Shown here piece after piece: positions 1 to 6,285 of a stretch of 6,287 bases of DNA (positions are counted from its first letter, which is position 1; every line of letters begins with the position of its first letter). The position numbers and the translations under genes are program-made. This DNA comes from Bacteroidaceae bacterium. GTDB lineage: Bacteria > Bacteroidota > Bacteroidia > Bacteroidales > Bacteroidaceae. The stretch spans positions 1 to 6,287 of the forward strand of contig JAFYWE010000203.1 of NCBI GenBank assembly GCA_017558165.1, read 5' to 3'. Under the pieces are notes generated by a model. The model saw only the letters and a program-made list of their open reading frames with translations, searched no databases and had not been told where the DNA came from.

Positions 1-1447
1 TCTTCTGGCGCATGAGCATCGCAACAACAATGGAGATGGCAACGGCTGACATTGCCATACATATAAATAGCCACAGACGATGGTTGGCCTGTCCAAGCTG
101 CGCTATTCTCAGCTCCTGCCTCTTCTGCTCGGTCTGCAGGTCAACGATAGTCTCGACAAGGTTAAAATTCAGCCTCTTCTCCTTAAAGGCCTGCTGCTCC
201 TGGAGCATGAGCCTTACATATTGCTCCACCTTATGGTGGTCCTTCTTTTTCAGATAATGGTCTATGATAGGCTTATAGTCAAGGTGCATATATACAGGAG
301 ATCCGTTCAGGTCCAGCAATGAGCACACGCTGTCAAGCATAACCTCGGCTTCGCCACTCTTTCCAATCCCCAAATAGGTCTGAGCCAGTTGGTGATATGC
401 CTTGGCACGGTTCATGGCAGTACCTTGGCGTGCCACATTCTGCAAACCTTCAATACCCATCTGCAAGGAATCACCACCCCTTTCGGTCATGCATATACCA
501 TGCAGGAGATCCACATCCACCATACCGCTGTTGTAAGGCAATGATTTACAGAGCTCAATTGCCTTTCCGGTATACATGAAGACAGAATCCGTCTCCCCAA
601 GCTGATACAGTGCACGCCCCTTATTTATATAAGTCTGTGCCGAAACCATAGGGTTCTCAGTTTTCATGCTCTCCTCTACCCTTACAGCCTCTGTCGCGTA
701 TATGTTGGCGTACTCCGGTATATCCCAGTAAAGGAATATGTCGACAAGGGCATGCAGGCTGTTAAGCACTCCCAAATCATCATTCTTTGCCCGCGCCTCT
801 TCCTTACTTTGCTGGAACAGTTCAAAGGCCTCGTTGAGGTAGCCGTTCTTTTTATACAGAGAGCCCAGCATTGCCATCACCCACTGCTTTCCCGATGTAT
901 TCTTGCACAGCTGCGCCTGCTTCATTGCCTCCTGGCACCATTCAATAACCTCGTTCTGATACTCCGGGTTACTGTAGAACACGGCAGCCGCATACGCATA
1001 GTCACGGAAATAACGCTCGGGGGTGGCATGACGTAGCGGCAGTGCAAACACCTTCAACATTGTCTCCTCGGCCTCATCCATCCTTTCGGTACGTGACAGC
1101 GCATACCCCAGCACCGAATAGTAATCCCTCAAGCAATGCCTTGGTATGTTGGAAGACATCTTGAACACCTCCTGCAAGGCCGATATGCACTCCTCTGGCT
1201 CACCCTTGCTCTGGTAGGTATTCATCAGTTGCATCAACGCATCGGTGTATATTGCCAGTTGCTCGCCATCGACATCATCGGCCAAAGGTTGTGACAGATA
1301 ATCCTTGAAAGCCACAATTGCCTCATCGGGTTTTCCTTCACGTTGCAATGCCCTCGGCAGCCTGAACAGATCATCATTGGCAAGACCTGTACAGCACATC
1401 AGTACCAGTGCGTGGAATATCAGTGTGTATTTTTTCCAGAAAGACAT
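1..1447 (-). CDS. TPR-repeat membrane sensor protein, 3' end beyond window
   Basis: This reading frame is open from the ATG at 1447-1445 to the left edge, giving 482 residues without a stop. The C-terminus lies outside the window. An in-frame TAA sits four codons upstream and AAGGA lies 6 bases before the ATG, which fixes the start. Residues 1-23 look like a signal peptide (WKK, then a hydrophobic run to GLA|N). TPR-like helical pairs follow at about 27-54, 77-97, 109-137, 148-178, 188-222, 267-300 and 344-380. Residues about 405-456 are charged and heptad-like (LQTEQKRQELRIAQLGQ), predicting a coiled coil. Residues 458-479 form one hydrophobic membrane span ending in MRQK. In Bacteroidota this order (periplasmic TPRs, coiled coil, one span) usually continues into a cytoplasmic helix-turn-helix or histidine-kinase domain; that part is inferred, not seen. 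It is transcribed away from the large secreted-protein gene. Family confidence is good, but ligand and output are unknown. Confidence 0.88.
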   Translation of the reverse strand, partial: MSFWKKYTLIFHALVLMCCTGLANDDLFRLPRALQREGKPDEAIVAFKDYLSQPLADDVDGEQLAIYTDALMQLMNTYQSKGEPEECISALQEVFKMSSNIPRHCLRDYYSVLGYALSRTERMDEAEETMLKVFALPLRHATPERYFRDYAYAAAVFYSNPEYQNEVIEWCQEAMKQAQLCKNTSGKQWVMAMLGSLYKKNGYLNEAFELFQQSKEEARAKNDDLGVLNSLHALVDIFLYWDIPEYANIYATEAVRVEESMKTENPMVSAQTYINKGRALYQLGETDSVFMYTGKAIELCKSLPYNSGMVDVDLLHGICMTERGGDSLQMGIEGLQNVARQGTAMNRAKAYHQLAQTYLGIGKSGEAEVMLDSVCSLLDLNGSPVYMHLDYKPIIDHYLKKKDHHKVEQYVRLMLQEQQAFKEKRLNFNLVETIVDLQTEQKRQELRIAQLGQANHRLWLFICMAMSAVAISIVVAMLMRQK

Positions 1448-1453
1448 ATTAAT

Positions 1454-1458
1454 TCCTT
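1454..1458 (-). promoter_or_regulatory. Ribosome binding site of the TPR sensor gene
   Basis: AAGGA on the minus strand, 6 bases before the ATG at 1447. It supports this start, together with the in-frame TAA just upstream. The divergent large gene lacks any comparable site. Confidence 0.5.
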
Positions 1459-1626
1459 ATAATTTTATTAGTAATGATATAGATGTTGATCCAAATACGG
1501 TTTGCATCCTTAGCGAAGTGAAGAATTTCAACAACACGCATAAAAGGCACTATTTGTAGAATATGGTGCCTCACTCCTGTATACTACATGTAGACAGCCG
1601 TTCAACAAACATGTTTATCAACATGG

Positions 1627-1634
1627 CAAAAATA
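1627..1634 (-). promoter_or_regulatory. Candidate -7 element for the TPR sensor gene
   Basis: On the minus strand this reads TATTTTTG, an exact fit to the Bacteroidota -7 consensus TAnnTTTG. No clear TTG element is found at the expected -33 distance, so the call is weak. If used, transcription would start near 1620 and leave a leader of about 170 bases. A 6-bp hairpin (CATGTT-TATC-AACATG, 1610-1625) would lie over the start point and could be an operator or leader structure. Confidence 0.3.
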
Positions 1635-1666
1635 GGTCAAATCCGTGTAGATACCTAAATAAAGGT

Positions 1667-1690
1667 GTTTACAAATCGGTTTACAAATGC
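1667..1690. repeat. Two tandem 12-base direct repeats
   Basis: GTTTACAAAT occurs at 1667-1676 and again at 1679-1688, exactly 12 bases apart, with a related GGTTTTAACCG just after. The copies lie about 55-80 bases upstream of the -33 element at 1744. Such spacing, just over one helical turn, is compatible with two adjacent sites for a regulator, but no known operator is recognised. Confidence 0.55.
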
Positions 1691-1743
1691 GGTTTTAACC
1701 GATAATAAGCGGTATTGATGAACAAAATGTAGGACATCGTTAC

Positions 1744-1774
1744 TTGAAGGTTCAAAAACACCGCCGTAACTTTG
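1744..1774 (+). promoter_or_regulatory. Bacteroidota-type promoter with no clear gene downstream
   Basis: TTG at 1744-1746 is followed after 20 bases by TAACTTTG at 1767-1774, matching the housekeeping sigma consensus of Bacteroidota (TTG, about 19-21 bases, TAnnTTTG). Predicted transcription begins near 1781. The only ATG nearby opens a 42-codon frame (1785-1913) with no ribosome site and an implausible composition. The transcript could instead be a small RNA, or a leader of about 520 bases for the gene at 2302. A chance match cannot be excluded. Confidence 0.45.
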
Positions 1775-2003
1775 CAAATAATAAATGCTACGGGCAATGG
1801 CCGTCCCACACATTTTGCCGGACACCGTCCCATGCAGTCCATCACCAGGAACTGAAGTGTCAGTACCGGTAGAAACCACACACTGTACAGTCCCTTGGAT
1901 CACGACGTTTTGAAAGTATCAAGAAATATAGACAACTAAGAAGCTGTTTAAATTTATATCGCCAAGTTTTTTATAGAGCAAAAATAAGGTGTTTTATTAT
2001 TTT

Positions 2004-2033
2004 TTGTAGGGCGCGTAGCGGGCTACGTAACCG
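2004..2033. repeat. GC-rich hairpin repeat, TTGTAGG(G)GCGCG family
   Basis: A GC-rich island in A/T-rich DNA. CGTAGC-GG-GCTACG (2014-2027) forms a perfect 6-bp stem. The leading TTGTAGGGCGCG is almost identical to TTGTAGGGGCGCG at 5865-5877, which also begins a GC-rich inverted repeat. Two copies in one window on both sides of the same gene suggest a dispersed extragenic palindrome family. Confidence 0.5.
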
Positions 2034-2085
2034 GGAAAAAGAAGAAAACAGACATTTTTGAATATAAAAAGATAACAATATAGCA

Positions 2086-2258
2086 GTTGACCCATGTTTC
2101 ATTTTCTGCGTAAACTTGTCATCCTGACCATACCTTAATGAAAACATTAAAAGATGTTCTCGATGAGCGTAGCGAATAACGAATGTGAAGGATCTCAAGA
2201 ACGCGCTGAATAGAGATACTTCGCTATGCTCAGTATGACAAACTACTTTTGGGTCAAC
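2086..2258. repeat. Compound inverted-repeat (MITE/REP-like) element
   Basis: Three pairs of nested inverted repeats define this 173-base stretch. The outer pair is GTTGACCCA (2086-2094) and TGGGTCAAC (2250-2258), which is perfect. The middle pair is TTGTCATCCTGA (2116-2127) and TCAGTATGACAA (2230-2241), with one mismatch. The inner pair is GAGCGTAGCGAA (2165-2176) and TTCGCTATGCTC (2220-2231), with one mismatch. The motif TGTCATCCTGA...GAGCGTAGCGAA...AAGGATCT resembles a widespread intergenic repeat of Bacteroidota genomes; that resemblance is from memory, not a search. No target-site duplication is visible at the outer ends and no transposase or recombinase is in the window. The right end overlaps the -7 element of the next gene. 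Confidence 0.6.
2220..2251 (+). promoter_or_regulatory. Promoter of the large secreted-protein gene
   Basis: TACTTTTG at 2244-2251 fits TAnnTTTG exactly. The upstream TTCG at 2220-2223 is a weak -33 element (the expected TTG/TTTG is degraded) at a suitable spacing of 20 bases. Transcription would begin near 2258, leaving an A/T-rich leader of about 44 bases without a Shine-Dalgarno site, which is usual in this phylum. The element sits at the right edge of the inverted-repeat element, so the repeat supplies the -33 region. Confidence 0.6.
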
Positions 2259-2301
2259 ACCTAAATTATTGCTTTATATTTAATAATCAAAAAACAATAT
2301 T

Positions 2302-5300
2302 ATGAAAAGAATCTACACCTTTTTGACTTTCGTAATGGCGTGCCTTACAGCATCCTATGCCCAGGACTGGCAGGTGACCATTACAAAGGATGACGGACTT
2401 CCGGGTAAGGAAAGCAACGGAAAGTGCGTTTTCACCAGTGACGTAATCAAGTTGGACTCACCTACAGCTACCATCAGATTGACATCAATCTCTAATGATG
2501 TGTACGAGAAGGAGAGCGGCCAGTCTGCAGCGCAGAACAGACTCTCGGCCGGAATATGTGACGTTGCCCAACGAAGAATCTTCGGTAACCAGCACCCTAT
2601 CCTGTCTATTGCCGAGCTTGTCATCTATGACGCCGACGGCAACAGCATCGCCTACACACCATCAACAAACTCACCTGAGCCAGACGGCGGTTTCATGGCA
2701 ATGTTCGGCATGGGAGGCTACCAGTCACCGGAGCTCGACAAGATCAATGACAACAACGAGAACACACGCTACATCTCTACAAACTTCAGCCTCGACACAG
2801 GCGTCACAACCGCATGGCCAAACCGTTTCCCATACGTTGAGCTTGACCTTGAGGAGAAGGTAGATGAGTTCTACTTCAAGCTCGTTATGCCTTCTGGCCC
2901 ACACACCACATACCTCGGTATCACACCAGGTACAGACTACATGCCTTACAGCAACATCGAGTTCACACTTGGCAACGAGATCAAGAGCATCGAGGAGCTT
3001 GAGGCGCTCACATCATACGCCATCATCAAGGGTAACGCCCCTGTATATGAGGAGGACGGTGTAACATTCCCGGGCGAGCTCTTCATGACATCGGCCTACG
3101 GCGGTACAAAGGACTGCACAGCGGCATCTCTCGTGAAATTCGTTCCTGCAGGTGACGGTTACTACTACATCTACTGGATTGCATCGGAGATGTACCTTGC
3201 CGACGCCTTCAACGTATCATCTACATCTACAAGCAACGTAGCATATGCCACAAAGGTATACTTTGTCGAGAACGGCGAGGGCCAGTTCGAGATCAAGACC
3301 AGCGGCGGTGCCAACATCATCCACGACCTTACCGGTTACCTGAAGCCAAAGACCGGCGTGAACAAGGCAACATGGGACAGCAGCACAATGGGTGGCCTCT
3401 ACTTCACAATCTACAATGCAAGCACCGACATCAAGGTTGCCATCGAGGCACTTGAGAAGGCCATCGCCAGTGCCGAGGAGCGCATCGAGCGCTACAACGG
3501 CGAGATCAACGGCGACGAGGGCGAGTACGCGGCACTGCTCAAAGCCATTGAGGAGGGCAAGGCGCTTGTTGCAGCCGGCGGTACAGCAGCTGATTACAGC
3601 GCTGCCGAGAAGAACCTCAACAACGCAGTCTTCAACTACGTGCTCGTGAAGTTGCAGGACCTCACAGAGTCAATCTATGACCTTACCGACAGCGACGACA
3701 TCGTCTGGTTCGACGAGGTTCCAGTCGTTGGCGGTTACCCATCAAAGGAGCTGCTCAAGCTCGAGGACATCTACTACAGCGTAATTGACGAGATCTATGG
3801 CGTTACAGGTATCGGCGAGCTCGAGACATACATCGAGTACCTCGACAACGAGCTTGCAAGATTCCACGCCACACAGGTCAAGGAGCTCAAGCCACTCCCA
3901 TACTATGCGGCAGACGCACAGGGCCTCCCCGGCCAGCTTACAAGCCTTAGATATTACGTTTGGGAGTCTCCTGTATACGCACTCGACAAGGCTGTTGACG
4001 GCGTACGCATCACATTCACAAGATCAAGAGGCGGCGAGGAGTACAACGGATTCCCCATCTACGCATTTGCCGAGCTTGGCATCTACACACCCGACGGCGA
4101 GAAGGTTGACTTGACAGCATACGACATCACCACAAACTCCGAGTCTACAACAGGCCCATTGGAGTACATATGCGACGGCAGCACAGGTACCGTATACCAG
4201 TCGGCTACAGGTGGCGATGCGCTGATTACCCCGACAAGCGAGGTATACGTAGAGATCACATTCCCTACCCCACTGCAGGCATTCTCCATCAAGCACACAT
4301 CAAAGGACCAGTTCGCACTCCCAATGGAGCTTGCACTCACAGCAAAGGGTGAGCTCTACACAAAGTACCTCTTCTCGGAGAACACCTGGAATGCAGTACT
4401 TGGCGAGCAGGTAATGGACGCCGATGACATCAAGGAGGGCAACCTCTATGCAATACGCTCGGCCGGCGACAACTCATACTGGGTATCAGGTGCCGACAAG
4501 TTCGACGCAAAGGTACTGCGTGGCGAGTGCGCGTTCCGTTTCGAGAAGAACAGCGACGGTACATTCCACATCAAGTCACTCGCATCGGCATCATACTGGG
4601 CCGACATCGATGTTGAGCAGAACGTATACGGCGTGGTATTCGACGAGTGCGCCGCAAGCCTCTTCATTGAGGAAGGCAGCGAGGAGGGCTCATTCTACAT
4701 GTACACCGAGAAGAGCGAGAACGACCTCCCATACAACGCATACCAGGCAGGCAAGAACCATGTGAACGTAATGAACATCGAGAGCATCGACTACCTCACA
4801 AAGGAGAGCGAGTGGCTCATCTACAACATCACAATGGACAACGCAGACTATCTCTACCTGAGCAACATCAATAAGGCTATCAGCGAGAGCGACATCAAGA
4901 CCGGTACAGCACCCGGTTTCTTCAAGGAGATCGGCAACGGTTATGCCGATGCACTCAACGCCGTGAACGCGTGCCTCAAGAACAAGGACAAGGCAAAGGC
5001 TGCCGAGGTTGCGGCAATGATTGACAAAGCCATCGAGGAGATTGACGACAACAGCCGTAACACAATCACCGAGGCTGCCGAGTACAGAATACAGTCAGCA
5101 TTCAAGCCATTCTATGACAACCAGGGCGTATGCAAGTACCTCGAGTACAACCCGGACAACGCAATGGTAAGATACAACACATGCGGCAATGACCCTGACG
5201 AGACATGGTACTACACATTCGAGAAAGACGATACCGACGTCAACACATACTTCATGATGTGTCTCTACGAGCCATACTACTACCTTGGCAGCAGCAACGG

Positions 5301-5679
5301 CTACCTTGAGCCACTTGACTTCCCTACCACATTCGACGTGACCCGCATTGCAGGTAGCGCAAAATACCGCATCTCGGACTACTTTGCTCCAGGACGCTAC
5401 CTGTGCGCATCTACACACCAGGACGGTAGGAACTCATGGGCCATCGCACAGTTCGAGTCAATCAACTCAAACCCAGAGGCCACAAAGTGGTACATCGTTG
5501 ATGACAACACAGTAGCATCGGAGATCAAGAGCGTTGCAGTCGAGGGCAATGCTGCCATCAGCACCGTATACTACACAGTAGGTGGACAGATGTCAGAGCA
5601 GCCAGTAAAGGGCCTCAACATCATCAAGACAGTCCACGCCAACGGCGCAGTGACAACAAAGAAAGTACTTGTAAAGTAA
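2302..5679 (+). CDS. Large secreted modular protein with lectin-like modules and T9SS-like C-terminus
   Basis: This 1125-residue protein of unrecognised family begins at an ATG that opens directly into a signal peptide (MKRIYTFL..., probable cleavage after A20, SYA|Q), which supports the start. C14 lies inside the hydrophobic core and VMAC is a poor lipobox, so a lipoprotein is less likely. Residues about 22-225 and 532-690 look like two galactose-binding-like (F5/8 type C) beta-sandwiches: both start with GLPG (32-35, 541-544) and carry an ELxIYxxDG strand and a VE[LI] strand. Three segments (about 238-372, 714-842, 928-1066) start YAI/YRI and end WxI or IYN, suggesting beta-trefoil lectin-like folds. 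Helical, FIVAR-like spacers lie at about 376-530 and 855-925. Residues 1074-1125 (YYTVGGQM, KGLNIIK, KKVLVK end) resemble a type IX sorting domain. No catalytic motif is visible. Binding of glycans or surfaces is inferred. Codons are strongly biased (GAG, AAG, ACA), hinting at high expression. The gene appears monocistronic. Confidence 0.9.
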   Translation: MKRIYTFLTFVMACLTASYAQDWQVTITKDDGLPGKESNGKCVFTSDVIKLDSPTATIRLTSISNDVYEKESGQSAAQNRLSAGICDVAQRRIFGNQHPILSIAELVIYDADGNSIAYTPSTNSPEPDGGFMAMFGMGGYQSPELDKINDNNENTRYISTNFSLDTGVTTAWPNRFPYVELDLEEKVDEFYFKLVMPSGPHTTYLGITPGTDYMPYSNIEFTLGNEIKSIEELEALTSYAIIKGNAPVYEEDGVTFPGELFMTSAYGGTKDCTAASLVKFVPAGDGYYYIYWIASEMYLADAFNVSSTSTSNVAYATKVYFVENGEGQFEIKTSGGANIIHDLTGYLKPKTGVNKATWDSSTMGGLYFTIYNASTDIKVAIEALEKAIASAEERIERYNGEINGDEGEYAALLKAIEEGKALVAAGGTAADYSAAEKNLNNAVFNYVLVKLQDLTESIYDLTDSDDIVWFDEVPVVGGYPSKELLKLEDIYYSVIDEIYGVTGIGELETYIEYLDNELARFHATQVKELKPLPYYAADAQGLPGQLTSLRYYVWESPVYALDKAVDGVRITFTRSRGGEEYNGFPIYAFAELGIYTPDGEKVDLTAYDITTNSESTTGPLEYICDGSTGTVYQSATGGDALITPTSEVYVEITFPTPLQAFSIKHTSKDQFALPMELALTAKGELYTKYLFSENTWNAVLGEQVMDADDIKEGNLYAIRSAGDNSYWVSGADKFDAKVLRGECAFRFEKNSDGTFHIKSLASASYWADIDVEQNVYGVVFDECAASLFIEEGSEEGSFYMYTEKSENDLPYNAYQAGKNHVNVMNIESIDYLTKESEWLIYNITMDNADYLYLSNINKAISESDIKTGTAPGFFKEIGNGYADALNAVNACLKNKDKAKAAEVAAMIDKAIEEIDDNSRNTITEAAEYRIQSAFKPFYDNQGVCKYLEYNPDNAMVRYNTCGNDPDETWYYTFEKDDTDVNTYFMMCLYEPYYYLGSSNGYLEPLDFPTTFDVTRIAGSAKYRISDYFAPGRYLCASTHQDGRNSWAIAQFESINSNPEATKWYIVDDNTVASEIKSVAVEGNAAISTVYYTVGGQMSEQPVKGLNIIKTVHANGAVTTKKVLVK

Positions 5680-5699
5680 ACAGGTACTCTCCATAACAG

Positions 5700-5743
5700 A
5701 ATCCGCTCGGATGTCACACGACATCCGAGCGGATTGTTTATTA
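5700..5743 (+). terminator. Intrinsic terminator of the large secreted-protein gene
   Basis: A perfect 16-bp stem (5700-5715 with 5720-5735) closes a 4-base ACAC loop, 20 bases after the TAA stop. It is followed by GTTTATTA rather than a clean T tract. Being symmetric, it could also act on transcripts entering from the right, though no gene is seen there. Confidence 0.8.
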
Positions 5744-5864
5744 CCATTATACTTGTCATATCGACCGCATGGGAAATATCTCAATTCCAGCTATAGTGTT
5801 CGCCATCCTGGATTTGCATACTTCCAGACTCCTCCAAACCAACAGGGTGCTCCTCATTATTTGC

Positions 5865-5893
5865 TTGTAGGGGCGCGGTCTGCCCGCCCGGTC
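5865..5893. repeat. Second copy of the TTGTAGGGGCGCG hairpin repeat
   Basis: TTGTAGGGGCGCG at 5865-5877 matches the 2004-2015 copy apart from one extra G, then continues into CCCGCCCGG, which pairs with GGGCGCGG with a one-base bulge. The loop sequences of the two copies differ while the stem logic is kept, as in REP-type palindromes. Confidence 0.5.
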
Positions 5894-6006
5894 GTGTACT
5901 GCGTAATTCAGGCTCAGTGGCAAAAAGTGTTGGTCAAAATTGGATTTAGGCAGTAGATTTTCTCCTGAATCAGTTGTCTTACATTCTTTTTTCAGTCTTG
6001 CTATAC

Positions 6007-6031
6007 CTACTTTCTGTGCGACAGAAAGTAG
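6007..6031. repeat. Perfect 11-bp hairpin
   Basis: CTACTTTCTGT (6007-6017) pairs perfectly with ACAGAAAGTAG (6021-6031) around a GCG loop. There is no T tract on either side, so it does not look like a standard terminator. With the following AAAGAACTCGGCACAGAAC it resembles a common Bacteroidales intergenic repeat; this is recollection, not a search. Confidence 0.6.
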
Positions 6032-6104
6032 CAAAGAACTCGGCACAGAACAAAATTAGTCATAACAGCCTTTTGAAATTGACAACACCGCCTTTTCGCA
6101 TCCC

Positions 6105-6285
6105 GTGCGGTGCAAACTTCGTCTGCACTACGCACGACTAATTGCTGACGGTATTGTCGATTTGCATAACAAATTCGCGAGTCGCAAGCGACATCCCTCG
6201 GTTGGCTGTGGTGCTGAAGCACACTCCTTTGGGGAGCTAAAGCTCCCGTCGTCGCAAACATTGCTCGCCCGCAATGGTGCCATTG
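6105..6285. repeat. Cluster of consecutive short hairpins
   Basis: Five inverted repeats follow one another in 181 bases. The first is GTGCGGTGCA (6105-6114) with TGCACTACGCAC (6124-6135), which has a 2-base bulge. The others are GTCGC-AA-GCGAC (6181-6192), GTGCT-GA-AGCAC (6211-6222), GGGAGCT-AA-AGCTCCC (6232-6247) and CAATGG-TG-CCATTG (6272-6285). The last four have different stems but the same 2-base spacing. This density suggests a structured repeat or RNA rather than protein-coding sequence. The cluster may continue past the window. Confidence 0.55.

Larger units (their letters stand above)
1448..2301. other. Divergent intergenic region, no convincing gene
   Basis: This 854-base spacer separates two divergently transcribed genes. 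It is A/T-rich, and open frames in it are short, lack ribosome sites and read as low-complexity protein. The longest minus-strand frame (1655-1903) and a 42-codon plus-strand frame (1785-1913) show no recognisable domain. What it does contain is listed separately: a candidate minus-strand -7 element, tandem 12-base repeats, a plus-strand promoter with no obvious gene, a GC hairpin, a nested inverted-repeat element, and the promoter of the large secreted-protein gene. A perfect 10-base palindrome, CTACATGTAG, lies at 1584-1593, and TACCGGTA lies at 1864-1871; both are too short to interpret. Confidence 0.7.

Noticed and set aside
12..1036. Plus-strand frames opposite the TPR gene
   Set aside because: The opposite strand has a continuous 482-residue frame with signal peptide, TPRs, coiled coil and membrane span, so the plus-strand frames are antisense shadows.
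1485..1502. Minus-strand GTATTTGG as a -7 element for the TPR gene
   Set aside because: It lacks the two bases between TA and TTTG required by TAnnTTTG and has no TTG at the right distance; the element at 1627-1634 fits better.
1655..1903. 82-residue minus-strand frame in the intergenic region
   Set aside because: No ribosome site and no domain; it runs antisense across the promoter and repeats at 1667-1774. A nested frame in another phase covers the same DNA, typical of chance openness.
1785..1913. 42-codon plus-strand frame just after the promoter at 1744-1774
   Set aside because: The ATG would be only about 4 bases from the predicted transcript start, with no ribosome site, and the Pro/Thr/Val-rich product looks like no known peptide.
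1931..1952. Possible insertion-sequence end (AAGCTGTTTAAATTTA)
   Set aside because: It recalls ends seen near Bacteroidota mobile elements, but no matching inverted copy, target duplication or transposase remnant is present in the window.
2335..2343. Lipoprotein lipobox (VMAC) in the large secreted protein
   Set aside because: Met at -2 is atypical and the Cys falls in the middle of the hydrophobic stretch, with a good signal peptidase I site (SYA) six residues later.
2495..5418. Many frames of 66-122 residues in other phases of the large gene
   Set aside because: They are Ser/Thr/Arg-rich or Cys/Val-rich shadows produced by the codon bias of the real 1125-residue frame; none has a ribosome site or a domain.
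6007..6261. 84-residue minus-strand frame at the right edge
   Set aside because: It crosses six hairpins and reads as a basic low-information peptide; repeats explain the openness better than a gene.
6105..6285. CRISPR array
   Set aside because: There is no repeated identical unit or regular spacer; each hairpin stem is a different sequence.
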